NCBI RefSeq assembly: GCF_000420845.1
Contig: NZ_ATVS01000003.1
Location: 1 to 64,000 of the forward strand
Source: Butyrivibrio sp. AE3009
GTDB lineage: Bacteria > Bacillota > Clostridia > Lachnospirales > Lachnospiraceae
Direction of reading: 5' to 3'
DNA length: 64,000 bases
How positions within the stretch are numbered: the first letter of the stretch is position 1; each line of letters opens with the position of its first letter. The notes under the pieces were generated by a model. The model ran no database searches, was not told the origin of the DNA, and worked only from the letters and a program-made list of their open reading frames with translations. The position numbers and the translations under genes were made by a program. This document shows positions 48,835 to 57,440 of the stretch, in pieces.

Positions 48835-48966
48835 ACTCATACCTCCGATAAAACTCGTCTTATAGTCCATAGTATAACTTTTCGAAGCTGATCTTACATT
48901 CATCACATAAGTGAATTAGCATAGGAAAATCAGTATTTTTCTACAAAATATAGAGTAATCGTCCTG

Positions 48967-49809
48967 TTATAGGTTCAACAATGCGGCTGCATTTTCTCCG
49001 AGAATCTTATTCCTATCCGCTTCGGAAAGAGGCAGTTTCTTGATAAATTCTGAGCTCTCCTTTTGTGAGGTCCACGGACTGTCAGAACCAAAAAGGACTC
49101 TTTCTGTTCCAATAGCTTCTACAATCCTCATTACGCGCTCTGTACCAAGCATAGACAGATTCTTACCATCCCAGTGGCCATCGTTAAGAGGCTTTATCTT
49201 CTCTGTAGAAAACGAAGTATCGATATAAATTCCCGAGCCTCCAAAGTACTCCGGTACTTCTTCCCAGTTCTCCCAGCCGCCCATATGAGCCAGCACAAAC
49301 TTAAATGGACCTATCTCATCCCATACATGTCTGCACATCTTTGGTGAGCAATGAACTACTCCCGGAAATCCTACATCAAGCCCTGCATGAGTTAAAACGA
49401 TCAGTTCATTCTCAGCAGCACATTCAATTATCCTAAGATACCTTATATCATCAATATCCATTTTATGATATACAGGATGAATCTTAATCCCCTTTATTCC
49501 CATTTCCTTAAGTCTTCTAAACTCCTGCTTGTAATCCGCAAAATCAGGATGAATTCCGCCGAAGGAAATAAGAGACCTCTCTTCTTCGTTAACTCTTGCA
49601 GCTCTGTCGTTTATTTTGACAACCTGAGAACCACTGGTAGCAACGGGCATGATAACAGAAATATCGACTCCGGCTTCTTCCATTGACTTCTTTAATCCGG
49701 CATTGGTGCCATCGGTATTTGCCAGTATATGTGCCTCTTTGCTAAGGCTCTCTATTGCCTTCGCAGCTATTTTCTCAGGAAAAGTATGTGTGTGAATATC
49801 AATTATCAT
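48967..49809 (-). CDS. Amidohydrolase family metal-dependent hydrolase
   Basis: A 280-residue TIM-barrel protein of the amidohydrolase_2 (ACMSD-like) family. The N-terminal metal motif is IDIHTHTFPE (His-x-His). KGIKIHPVYH, VLTHAGLD, LAHMGGWENW and the last metal Asp in LFGSDSPW follow. Members are decarboxylases or hydrolases; the substrate is unknown. The start follows AGAGGA. The symporter terminator lies just upstream, so this gene needs its own promoter or readthrough. Confidence 0.88.
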   Translation of the reverse strand: MIIDIHTHTFPEKIAAKAIESLSKEAHILANTDGTNAGLKKSMEEAGVDISVIMPVATSGSQVVKINDRAARVNEEERSLISFGGIHPDFADYKQEFRRLKEMGIKGIKIHPVYHKMDIDDIRYLRIIECAAENELIVLTHAGLDVGFPGVVHCSPKMCRHVWDEIGPFKFVLAHMGGWENWEEVPEYFGGSGIYIDTSFSTEKIKPLNDGHWDGKNLSMLGTERVMRIVEAIGTERVLFGSDSPWTSQKESSEFIKKLPLSEADRNKILGENAAALLNL

Positions 49810-49824
49810 AACATCCTCTTGCAT

Positions 49825-49870
49825 AAAAAATGGTGGCTGCATCTGACCTGTCAGACACGCAAACCACCAC
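49825..49870 (-). terminator. Symporter terminator
   Basis: On the minus strand TGGTGG (49864-49869) pairs with CCACCA (49831-49836), with TCTGAC/GTCAGA pairing inside, followed by TTTTTT. Confidence 0.75.
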
Positions 49871-49889
49871 TTTAATATTCTATCTCAAA

Positions 49890-51437
49890 TTACTCTGTAT
49901 CATCCTGAAGTGATGTACTCTGGTGAACCATAACTTCCTTATCATAGCATGCGAATGCACCGTCTACAAGAGCCTTGTCAGGCTTCGTGGTGAACAATGA
50001 TACCACCGGAACTATTACAAGTCCGGCAATCATACAGAAAGCACCGGCATTGATCGGAGACTGAAGAAGTTTCGGGAAGCTGGATCTTACAATCATGTTA
50101 GCAAGCATAACAACTGTTGAGAATACGAAGCTGCACCATACACCTGCCTTGCTTGTTCCTTTCCAGTACAGACCATAGAGGAAAGGTGCCAGGAATGCCC
50201 CTGCGAGAGCTCCCCATGAAACACCCATGAGCTGAGCAATGAAGGTAACATTCTGCTTGTACTGAATAATGGCGATAACAACAGAAATTGCTACAAATAC
50301 CACGATAAGAATTCTCATGATAAGCACCTGCTTCTTCTCATCCATCTTCTTAACTATGTGGCCCTTGATCAGATCAAGAGTAAGTGTAGATGAACTTGTA
50401 AGAACCAGAGATGAAAGAGTTGACATGGAAGCTGACAATACAAGTACAACAACTATTGCTATAAGGAAATCAGGGAGTCCTGAAAGCATTGTAGGAACAA
50501 TTGAATCATATCCGTCAGCTGCAATATCGATTTTATCGGAGAAAAGTCTTCCGAAACCGCCAAGGAAATAGCATCCACCGGCAACGATAAATGCAAAGAA
50601 TGTAGATACGATAGTTCCCTTGGCAATAGCTCTCTCACTCTTAATAGCATAGAATTTCTGAACCATCTGAGGAAGTCCCCAGGTTCCAAGGGATGTAAGA
50701 ATTACAACACCAAGAAGGTTAAGCGGATCCGGTCCGAAGAAGGATGCAAAAATACCCGGTGTTGATGCTACGCTCTCATCTGAAATCCTGGCAAGACCGT
50801 CAAGAGCTGCCATAAATCCGCCCTGGCTGTTAAGTACTGCACCGATAACAGCGCAGATACCGATCAGCATGATGATACCCTGTATGAAATCATTGATGGC
50901 TGTAGCCATGTAACCGCCTGCGATTACATAGATTCCGGTAAGAACGGCCATAACAATAACGCAGACTGAATAGTCAATGTTAAATGCCATTCCGAATAGT
51001 CTGGAAAGACCATTATACAAAGAAGCTGTATAAGGAATCAGGAAGATAAAGGTTATAACAGATGCAGCGATCTTAAGAGATCTTCCGCCGAATCTTGCTG
51101 CAAAGAACTGCGGCATTGTTGCTGAATCAAGATGCTGAGTCATGATCCTGGTTCTTCTTCCGAGGATTACCCACGCAAGAAGTGAGCCAATCAGCGCATT
51201 ACCGATTCCGACCCAGGTTGATGCTATTCCATATTTCCAACCGAACTGTCCTGCATATCCTACGAAGATAACCGCGGAGAAATAGGAAGTTCCGTAAGCA
51301 AAGGCCGTAACCCATGGGCCTACGCTTCGACCGCCAAGGACAAAGCCGTTTACGTCGGTGGAATTCTTGCGACAGATGAAACCGATGGTGAGCATCATAG
51401 CAAAAAATACTACAAGTAAAAGAATTTTGATGAACAT
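49890..51437 (-). CDS. Sodium:solute symporter (SSS/PutP family)
   Basis: A 515-residue transporter with about 13 membrane helices that uses the Na+ gradient to import a small solute. FVLGGRSVGPWVTAFAYGTSYFSAVIFVG is the usual family start (residues 32-60). The conserved Na+-site segments GGYMATAINDFIQG and VVLVLSASMSTLSSLVL are present. The sequence is closest in feel to PutP/pantothenate-type members, but the solute is not certain. GGGGG lies before the ATG. The promoter contains a 24-base palindrome shared with the acyl-CoA synthetase gene, hinting at common control. Confidence 0.9.
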   Translation of the reverse strand: MFIKILLLVVFFAMMLTIGFICRKNSTDVNGFVLGGRSVGPWVTAFAYGTSYFSAVIFVGYAGQFGWKYGIASTWVGIGNALIGSLLAWVILGRRTRIMTQHLDSATMPQFFAARFGGRSLKIAASVITFIFLIPYTASLYNGLSRLFGMAFNIDYSVCVIVMAVLTGIYVIAGGYMATAINDFIQGIIMLIGICAVIGAVLNSQGGFMAALDGLARISDESVASTPGIFASFFGPDPLNLLGVVILTSLGTWGLPQMVQKFYAIKSERAIAKGTIVSTFFAFIVAGGCYFLGGFGRLFSDKIDIAADGYDSIVPTMLSGLPDFLIAIVVVLVLSASMSTLSSLVLTSSSTLTLDLIKGHIVKKMDEKKQVLIMRILIVVFVAISVVIAIIQYKQNVTFIAQLMGVSWGALAGAFLAPFLYGLYWKGTSKAGVWCSFVFSTVVMLANMIVRSSFPKLLQSPINAGAFCMIAGLVIVPVVSLFTTKPDKALVDGAFACYDKEVMVHQSTSLQDDTE

Positions 51438-51469
51438 AACTACCCCCTTACCAACATTATTCTTTTACT

Positions 51470-51498
51470 ACTTTAACGCTTTTAATCGCTAAAGTCAA
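51470..51498 (-). promoter_or_regulatory. Symporter promoter with embedded palindrome
   Basis: The minus strand has TTGACT (51493-51498), a 17-base spacer and TAAAGT (51470-51475). The palindrome CTTTAAC-N10-GCTAAAG (51471-51494) fills the space between -35 and -10, the classic place for a repressor operator. Confidence 0.6.
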
Positions 51499-51553
51499 CT
51501 ATAAATCTAGTATTTATGCGGTCTTTTGTAAAATACTCACCATCTCATCAGTA

Positions 51554-52435
51554 TTAATAACACTTTATGTCGTAGCTTGTGATAAACTCCTCTCCCATTT
51601 CAAGTGAAGTGCCGTATTCACGTTCTTCAATCTTTTTGGAGAACCCAACCTTATCGCAGCGGCCATACCAGGGCTCGATGCAGACAAAAGGAGCATGCTT
51701 ACCTGCAGGGGACCATACTCCGAAAAGAGGTGCGTCGAAGGAAACAGATAATACTTTTCTCTCATGTTCATCCATAAGGGTCACGCAGTCACTTTGAAGG
51801 TCTTCAAAAATAAGTGCGTCCTCATCAAACATCTCTTCGCTAAGGCATAAAATTCCGTTATCAAGTTTAAGCGTTTTCTGTCTTGAAGAAAGGCAACCGC
51901 TTCCGTCTGACTCAATAATTCCGGATGTGAGGCTGTTCTTTACGGGCTTACCTTCTTTTTCAAATAATAGCTTATCCTTGTTTAAATCGCAGTTGAAAGC
52001 AGGATGACCACCGATTGAGAAATACATGGTCTTAATATCGGTATTCTTCACAGCCCAGCCAACCTTAACCGTATCGCCTTCAAGCTCGTAGGATATTGTA
52101 AGATAGAAAGAAAACGGATATTTTTCCTTGGTCATCTCATTATCGCGCACAAGAAATTTAAGCATATTATCAGTCTTAGCCACGAGATGGAAGTCCATAT
52201 CCCTTGCAAAACCATGCTGTGACATAGTGTAAGTCTTACCTGCATATACTGATTCTTTTTCGTAGTAGTTACCTACAAGAGGGAAAAGTACCGGTGACGT
52301 TCTTCCCCAGAATGCAGAATCTGCCTGCCACATCAGTTCCTTATTATCTCTTTTTCTTATGATTGATCTGATCTCTGCACCGTGCTCAGACACTGTAAGT
52401 GATAATTTATCATTGGAAATAGTATGTTCAGCCAT
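51554..52435 (-). CDS. Aldose 1-epimerase-like protein
   Basis: A 293-residue galactose-mutarotase-fold protein (COG2017, LacX-like branch) that probably interconverts sugar anomers. Key pieces are NKELMWQADSAFWGRTSPVLFP (active-site Arg), the His in SQHGFARD, and the later GGHPAFNCDL, with Glu in CIEPWYGRCD as candidate base. The physiological sugar is unknown for the LacX-like branch. GGGAGG lies 7 bases before the start. Confidence 0.88.
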   Translation of the reverse strand: MAEHTISNDKLSLTVSEHGAEIRSIIRKRDNKELMWQADSAFWGRTSPVLFPLVGNYYEKESVYAGKTYTMSQHGFARDMDFHLVAKTDNMLKFLVRDNEMTKEKYPFSFYLTISYELEGDTVKVGWAVKNTDIKTMYFSIGGHPAFNCDLNKDKLLFEKEGKPVKNSLTSGIIESDGSGCLSSRQKTLKLDNGILCLSEEMFDEDALIFEDLQSDCVTLMDEHERKVLSVSFDAPLFGVWSPAGKHAPFVCIEPWYGRCDKVGFSKKIEEREYGTSLEMGEEFITSYDIKCY

Positions 52436-52515
52436 TTAAGTTCCTCCCTTTCTTATCAACATTCTTATTCTCCATCAAAAGAAGTCCTTTTTCAAGCTTA
52501 TTTATATTTACGTAA

Positions 52516-52544
52516 TTGTAACGATTTTTCTACTATGTTACGAT
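52516..52544 (+). promoter_or_regulatory. Candidate promoter of the small membrane protein and K+ channel
   Basis: TTGTAA (52516-52521), 17 bases, then TACGAT (52539-52544) with an upstream TG. If used, the leader would be very short (about 12 bases). Confidence 0.35.
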
Positions 52545-52562
52545 ATATTAGAGGGATAATTT

Positions 52563-52724
52563 ATGAACGGTAAATCGAATACGCCAAAACATCTTATAGA
52601 CGACAACGGTGTTCATCACAATATGAAACACACCCATGCAACAATATTTATTCTGTTTTGCAGATTAGTTACTCTGTTTCTTATCGGAATCGGACTTGTT
52701 GCACTGATAGTAGGTAATATCTAG
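52563..52724 (+). CDS. 53-residue single-pass membrane protein
   Basis: A small open frame with a good ribosome site (AGAGGG, 7 bases before ATG). The first 25 residues are polar and His-rich (IDDNGVHHNMKHTHA). One membrane helix follows (about residues 27-51, TLFLIGIGLVALIVG), ending almost at the membrane. I recognise no family. It stops 3 bases before the K+ channel gene, whose only ribosome-site-like sequence overlaps its stop codon, so the two are almost certainly co-translated. It may be a partner or regulator of the channel (inference). Confidence 0.7.
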   Translation: MNGKSNTPKHLIDDNGVHHNMKHTHATIFILFCRLVTLFLIGIGLVALIVGNI

Positions 52725-52727
52725 GAT

Positions 52728-53456
52728 ATGACTAACAGAAAAAAGAGAATCTATGAAGTAATAGAAGTATCGAATATAGGAGATGATTCCAGCAGAGCCT
52801 ATGACGTAATGATCACTGTTGCGGTTATTGTAGGTCTTCTTCCCATGACGCTTAAGTCTGAGAGCATCTACACTCGTATCATCGAGTTCTCCACAAGCCT
52901 GCTCTTCTTTGTTGATTACTGTGTAAGGGTATATACAGCAGATTATAAAATGGGTTATAAAAGTGTAGAGGCTTATATTGCCTATATTTTCACGCCCCTT
53001 GCCATCTTTGATCTTTTATCTATAGTTCCGGTTATTTCACTGTTTCTTCCGGTATCCGGTTTGATAAGGCTGCTTAAGCTATTCAGGACCTTCCGAGTTC
53101 TTAAACTTGTGAGATATTCCAAAACGATGCGAATAATCGCAAATGTTATCCGTAAAGTTAAATCTCAGCTCCTTGCGGTTCTGATACTTATCGTGATATA
53201 TATCTTTGTTTCAGCGATGATGATATACCAGCTAGAGCCTGATCTTTTTAATAATTTCTTTGACGCACTCTACTGGGCTACCATCTCCATAACCACTATC
53301 GGTTACGGCGACATCTCTCCTGTCACGACCTTGGGACGAATGATCACCATGCTATCTGCTCTGGTGGGCATGGCAGTTATTGCTCTTCCAACAGGTATCA
53401 TAACAGCAGCATATATGAATGAGATCAACAAGAAAAAATCTAAATATGAGTTATAA
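52728..53456 (+). CDS. Voltage-gated-type potassium channel
   Basis: A 242-residue channel subunit of the six-helix Kv type. The S4 helix has regularly spaced basic residues (RLLKLFRTFRVLKLVRYS, near 120). The pore has the K+ filter TTIGYGD near 191, followed by S6 with ALPTGIITAAY. The S1-S3 region is compact, and there is no cytoplasmic RCK or cyclic-nucleotide domain, as in KvAP/KvLm-like prokaryotic channels. As a tetramer it would conduct K+ across the cell membrane. It directly follows the 53-residue membrane protein. Confidence 0.92.
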   Translation: MTNRKKRIYEVIEVSNIGDDSSRAYDVMITVAVIVGLLPMTLKSESIYTRIIEFSTSLLFFVDYCVRVYTADYKMGYKSVEAYIAYIFTPLAIFDLLSIVPVISLFLPVSGLIRLLKLFRTFRVLKLVRYSKTMRIIANVIRKVKSQLLAVLILIVIYIFVSAMMIYQLEPDLFNNFFDALYWATISITTIGYGDISPVTTLGRMITMLSALVGMAVIALPTGIITAAYMNEINKKKSKYEL

Positions 53457-53657
53457 TCTATTCTTCTGTTCAGTTTCTTTGCACAGAAAATCATTAGCTT
53501 TGTTAATAACCATATTTACATCTTTCGTTCCGTATATGCAGTAAACAGCGCCGCAGGAAATCTCAATATTACTGCCCTTCATCATCTTTTTGAACCGTTC
53601 TATGTCATTCTGGAAAAAAGCTTCCTCAGTCTCAAAACCAAATGCAGCAAATTTATC
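53451..53657 (-). pseudogene. Decayed GGDEF-like domain tail
   Basis: Immediately after the stop of the DUF308 gene, and in the same frame, 68 codons read without a stop and resemble the C-terminal half of a diguanylate-cyclase (GGDEF) domain. They run from DKFAAFGF through NIEISCGAVYCIYGTKD to VINKANDFL. No start codon, active site or ribosome site is present. It is best read as what is left of a larger signalling gene after a deletion joined it to the DUF308 gene. Its end overlaps the end of the K+ channel gene. Confidence 0.5.
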
Positions 53658-54191
53658 TCACTGAATATAGACGGATGTGGTCTTTCTGAAGGCTGTGATA
53701 ATGCGCATAAATGCGGAATACATTAGTCCTATTCCATAAACGATTCCAACTGTTTCTTCATGTTTAAAAAAAACTATGCAGCATACAGCAATTATTATAT
53801 CCACAATGCCATGAGATAGTTTCAGCTTCCAGTTTTTGGCGCTGTACTTTTTGGACTCCATGGATCTTAATACCTCCACCAGACCTGAAAACGCATGAAG
53901 AATAGCCAGGTAAAGCAGAATATAGATATTCGGCACATTTATAAGCGTCCCCGAAAAAAGTCCAAAATCAAGAATGATCAGGCCTTTGATCAGAATATAT
54001 CTACCGTTTACCATAAACTGAGCCATTGAAAAATAATATACCAGCGTACTTATCCCTGAAAAGGTCAGAACAAAAGACAATATAATTAGCACAACTTCGC
54101 TTGTTCCCTCAGGGAAAGCCACAAGTGTAAAGCCGAAAATAATCCCTATTATTCCAAATATAAAACTTTGTATCCGCTGAAATTTAGTCAT
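53658..54191 (-). CDS. DUF308/HdeD-like membrane protein
   Basis: A 177-residue protein with about six membrane helices in pairs, as in the HdeD/DUF308 family (FGIIGIIFGFTLVAFPEGTSE is the family-like start). The function is unknown; E. coli HdeD is linked to acid stress. I start at the ATG 4 bases after the DUF6765 gene stop, since a longer reading would be an unlikely basic extension inside that gene. The C-terminus ends abruptly (TTSVYIQ) and runs in frame into a GGDEF-like remnant, so the last residues may not be ancestral. Confidence 0.75.
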   Translation of the reverse strand: MTKFQRIQSFIFGIIGIIFGFTLVAFPEGTSEVVLIILSFVLTFSGISTLVYYFSMAQFMVNGRYILIKGLIILDFGLFSGTLINVPNIYILLYLAILHAFSGLVEVLRSMESKKYSAKNWKLKLSHGIVDIIIAVCCIVFFKHEETVGIVYGIGLMYSAFMRIITAFRKTTSVYIQ

Positions 54192-54195
54192 ATGT

Positions 54196-55311
54196 CTACT
54201 CTTGTTCCTTAAATGTAAATATTTCTTTCGAAAAACCCGCAAGAATATTCTTGGATTTATAGATTTCATTGGTGACCATGCCTTTGTGAACAATGGCCCC
54301 CTGAATAAACTTCCCGAGAAATGTGTTATCCTTCATATCCTGAGAAGCATTTTTGTATTCTTCCGAATACCTGCCCAGGTCAAAATCATCGATTTCCGTT
54401 CCCGACAGACTCTCGCCAAATTTTTTCCAGTCCTCACTGGCATTCAGCTGCCTTTTATGAATTATCTCTTTTATTATGTCCTCATGCTGTTGCACTTCTT
54501 CAAAGGCATAGGTATCAAGCACAAATTCAGCCGCTTCTCCCCTTAGAAATCTCATGGCATATACCATCTGGCAAAAAGCCTTAAAATAATCCGATGGATT
54601 GTCCTTTTCTATCACCTTGTATTCTCCCCAGGCGGGAACATACTTATATCTTGCAAAGCTGTAATCCGGCAGATGACCTGCTCTGCCATGCCCCAGATTC
54701 ATTATTGAATTCTCGGTACTCTGTGAAAGGCTGTTGGTATAAATACTGTTATCCAGATCATCCGGAGCCGAAGCGCTATGACGGAATTTTATTATCCTTT
54801 CTGAATAGTCGTCTTCGCTTTCAAAAATCTCATAGAAATCATAATCGGTATTGTTTATTACAAGTGAAGGAGTGCCGGCAAAATAAGAATGAGCCCAGGT
54901 ATCTGCAAGTACATGCATTGCAATACCCACAGATTGAAGATGCTTATCTTTGGCAAGCTCAATGGTTTTCCTTACCAGTTCTCCGTTCGGGCCGCATATA
55001 AGGCGGTATTTGTTCAGATAACGCCTCGTCCTTCTTTGCTTTATGGCATATAGATCCTTTGGTAAAAAATGGAACGAAGCCCATATCCTTGTTATATCCT
55101 GAAGTCCGATAATATCCGTCCTGGCATCCATCAGTTCCAGCTGAAGCTGCGTTGTTGCCGCATCCAAAGGAGCTCCGATCGTTGACAAAAAGGTTCTTGA
55201 ACACAGGTCTACAAATTGGGCACTGTACGCAATATCAAGGCTCTCCTCATGGGAATATCCCGCCAGGAATGCTGCGCAATAGGTTGCATAATAATGAAAA
55301 TCTTCCTGCAT
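54196..55311 (-). CDS. DUF6765 family protein
   Basis: A 371-residue protein beginning MQEDFHYYATYCAAFLAGYS, the hallmark of DUF6765, with no proven function. His and Asp residues in EDFHYYAT, LADTWAHSYFAG and FRHSA are spaced as in zinc-dependent phospholipase C/nuclease folds, so a metal hydrolase is possible (inference). There is no signal peptide. The start follows GAGGGGG. It sits between two membrane-protein genes, one base from the upstream one and four from the downstream one, so the three form an operon. Confidence 0.75.
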   Translation of the reverse strand: MQEDFHYYATYCAAFLAGYSHEESLDIAYSAQFVDLCSRTFLSTIGAPLDAATTQLQLELMDARTDIIGLQDITRIWASFHFLPKDLYAIKQRRTRRYLNKYRLICGPNGELVRKTIELAKDKHLQSVGIAMHVLADTWAHSYFAGTPSLVINNTDYDFYEIFESEDDYSERIIKFRHSASAPDDLDNSIYTNSLSQSTENSIMNLGHGRAGHLPDYSFARYKYVPAWGEYKVIEKDNPSDYFKAFCQMVYAMRFLRGEAAEFVLDTYAFEEVQQHEDIIKEIIHKRQLNASEDWKKFGESLSGTEIDDFDLGRYSEEYKNASQDMKDNTFLGKFIQGAIVHKGMVTNEIYKSKNILAGFSKEIFTFKEQE

Positions 55312-55312
55312 A

Positions 55313-55813
55313 TCATTCCCCCTCTTTTGCAATAATCTGTTTTTGTAGCCTTCCTACCCTTATAGTTGAAACTATAATATCCAGAAGCAGAAAAGAAAGC
55401 ATAATATCAAGTATAAGAGAAATCGACAGCGTATCCAGATCATCGATGTTATCTTTAAGCGCAGCAATTGAGAGCATACTTGATAGCAACGTGATAATAC
55501 AGATAAATCCTGTTGGTATCAAAAAGAAACGCTTCTTTGAATCTTTTTTCCCAACTCTCATTGCCCTGCTTCCGATGTAATAATGCACAAAAAAGATAAT
55601 AATTATGCCCAAAACAAGAAAAATATACGTAAATATCTTTACCAGCATCAGATTGTCTTCATCGATTTCTGCGTTAGCGTAATCAAATATGTTCCCACCT
55701 CCGATTACGCTCATCACAAGCTTAAGAACAGACCAGCCTCCCAGCATTATAACCCCAAGGCCGTCGTTATATAGTGTATGCTTTAGTTTTCGTAGCTTCT
55801 GCTTTGTTTCCAT
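55313..55813 (-). CDS. Unrecognised protein with four membrane helices
   Basis: A 166-residue integral membrane protein that I do not recognise. It has an N-terminal basic stretch (METKQKLRKLKHTLY), helices at about 20-40, 55-78, 98-118 and 130-150, and a basic end. It leads the three-gene set with the DUF6765 and DUF308 genes, immediately after the transaldolase terminator. An ATG four codons upstream (55825) is also possible; GGGG lies before the chosen one. Confidence 0.6.
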   Translation of the reverse strand: METKQKLRKLKHTLYNDGLGVIMLGGWSVLKLVMSVIGGGNIFDYANAEIDEDNLMLVKIFTYIFLVLGIIIIFFVHYYIGSRAMRVGKKDSKKRFFLIPTGFICIITLLSSMLSIAALKDNIDDLDTLSISLILDIMLSFLLLDIIVSTIRVGRLQKQIIAKEGE

Positions 55814-55825
55814 ATAAAACCCCAT

Positions 55826-55875
55826 AAAAAAATCATGGCAAAATATCGTAATACTAACAATATTTTACCATGATT
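55826..55875 (-). terminator. Transaldolase terminator
   Basis: On the minus strand AATCATGG-x-AAAATAT (55860-55875 complement) pairs with its partner at 55831-55846, 15 pairs with one mismatch, followed by seven T. It overlaps the region where the next gene must start. Confidence 0.85.
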
Positions 55876-55923
55876 AAGTATCATATTATGTAATTATCTT
55901 AATAAGTAGTTATCTGCAGATAA

Positions 55924-56577
55924 TTATTCACCGAAAACAGCGAGATAATCCTTCTGGAACTTCTCGATACCAGCATCTGTTAAAGGATGATGTGTCATCT
56001 GCTCGATTACCTTGTAAGGAACAGTTGCGATATCAGCACCTGCAAGAGCGCAGTCTGTTACGTGCATAGGATGACGGATGCTTGCAGCGATGATCTCTGT
56101 CTCAATGTTGTGGATGTTGAAGATCTCAGCAACCTCAGAGATAAGATCTGTTCCGCGAACGCTTATGTCATCAAGTCTTCCAAGGAATGGGCTAACGAAA
56201 GCAGCGCCTGCTCTTGCGCAAAGAAGAGCCTGGTTAGCTGTGAAGATAAGAGTCATGTTAACCTTGATGCCTTCCTGTGAAAGAACCTTACAAGCCTTAA
56301 GACCTTCTACTGTCATAGGGATCTTAACTACCATGTTGGGATGAAGCTTAGCGATCTCGCGACCCTCTGCGATCATTCCCTCAGCGTCTGTTGTAGTAGC
56401 CTTAACCTCGCCTGAGATAGGTCCGTCTACGATAGAAGCGATCTCTTTAACTACTTCGTAAACATCGCGGCCTTCCTTAGCGATAAGTGAAGGGTTGGTT
56501 GTAACACCACAAATAACACCCATGTCATTTGCTTTTTTGATTTCTTCGATATTGGCTGTGTCGACAAAAAGTTTCAT
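55924..56577 (-). CDS. Transaldolase / fructose-6-phosphate aldolase
   Basis: A 217-residue class I aldolase of the short transaldolase family. The start [16 protein letters not shown] and [14 protein letters not shown] are the family signatures. The Schiff-base Lys is in VVKIPMT (near residue 85), and RLDDIS follows. Short members are either transaldolases of the pentose phosphate pathway or fructose-6-phosphate aldolases; sequence alone does not decide, though in Firmicutes transaldolase is more usual. GAGGTG lies 8 bases before the start. Confidence 0.9.
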   Translation of the reverse strand: MKLFVDTANIEEIKKANDMGVICGVTTNPSLIAKEGRDVYEVVKEIASIVDGPISGEVKATTTDAEGMIAEGREIAKLHPNMVVKIPMTVEGLKACKVLSQEGIKVNMTLIFTANQALLCARAGAAFVSPFLGRLDDISVRGTDLISEVAEIFNIHNIETEIIAASIRHPMHVTDCALAGADIATVPYKVIEQMTHHPLTDAGIEKFQKDYLAVFGE

Positions 56578-56683
56578 AATTATTCACCTCATAAATATTT
56601 TGAATTAAAACACCAGTAACTATACTAACACCATTTCGTTTCCAAAAATAGACATAAATTGCTCTTTTTTGTTCATTTTATGC

Positions 56684-56830
56684 TTATCGTTTCCTCATGC
56701 AGACAAGATGCCAATCTCCTATTTTAGTCAGCTTTTGGGAAGTAAAACTGTTTTTGTCATAGATATCAGTTCTATCAGTTATAAGAGTAGATATCTTACC
56801 ATTGTCTTTTCCCTTAACATATACTTTCAT
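56684..56830 (-). CDS. Possible 48-residue protein
   Basis: An ATG 17 bases inside the end of the metallophosphoesterase gene opens a 48-codon frame with coding-like composition: a basic, polar protein starting MKVYVKGKDNGK and ending CMRKR, with no membrane segment. The ribosome site is weak (TGGA at 6 bases), so it would rely on coupling. I know no family. It could be a real small protein or the remnant of a longer one. Confidence 0.4.
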   Translation of the reverse strand: MKVYVKGKDNGKISTLITDRTDIYDKNSFTSQKLTKIGDWHLVCMRKR

Positions 56831-57422
56831 GTTTAATCCATTCACCTAAGGTAAGTGGAGTATAATCTGATTTCATGCAAAAACAATTTATCATATTGCA
56901 GGGAATGGTGCTCTCATGTTCGCTGCCAATAGGATAATAAGGTGTTTCCCTGATCATCCCTATGATTTTCTGCATAAGGACTTCATCCCTTGTCTCATGC
57001 ACATGTCCATACATCATGTAAACCTTAGGTTCTCCATTATGTCTTTTTCTGTATTGGCCCTCATAAAACGGTATCGGATAGTGACAACATACCACCTTTT
57101 TCTGAGAATCTGTTATCTCGCGGTAGCTGTCTATCCACTCAAATCTTGAAGCATCAAAATCCGGAGAATTAACGAACTTGTCATGATTGCCGGTTATAAG
57201 GCAAAGCTTTCCTTTAAGTCTGCTCAATACTTCGTTGGTCTCAGGTGCTCTACCAACTGACAGATCTCCCAGGATTACCACCGTATCAGCTCTTGTAACC
57301 TTATCATTCCATTTGGTTATCATGTATTCATTCATCTCTTCTGCATTCGCAAAGCCCCTGCAGTCCATCTTGGTGTTAAGGGCTTCATGGAAGAAATGGC
57401 AATCAGCAATATAATAAATCAT
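56814..57422 (-). CDS. Calcineurin-like metallophosphoesterase
   Basis: A 202-residue cytoplasmic phosphoesterase with the full two-metal motif set: ADCHFFHE (Asp-x-His), LGDLSVG, TGNHDKF, CHYPIPF and GHVHE. It is similar in size to YfcE/phage-type small phosphoesterases; the substrate is unknown. Its 3' end overlaps a possible 48-residue ORF. It lies 18 bases after rnhA. Confidence 0.9.
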   Translation of the reverse strand: MIYYIADCHFFHEALNTKMDCRGFANAEEMNEYMITKWNDKVTRADTVVILGDLSVGRAPETNEVLSRLKGKLCLITGNHDKFVNSPDFDASRFEWIDSYREITDSQKKVVCCHYPIPFYEGQYRKRHNGEPKVYMMYGHVHETRDEVLMQKIIGMIRETPYYPIGSEHESTIPCNMINCFCMKSDYTPLTLGEWIKHESIC

Positions 57423-57440
57423 AAATACATCTTTCTAAAA

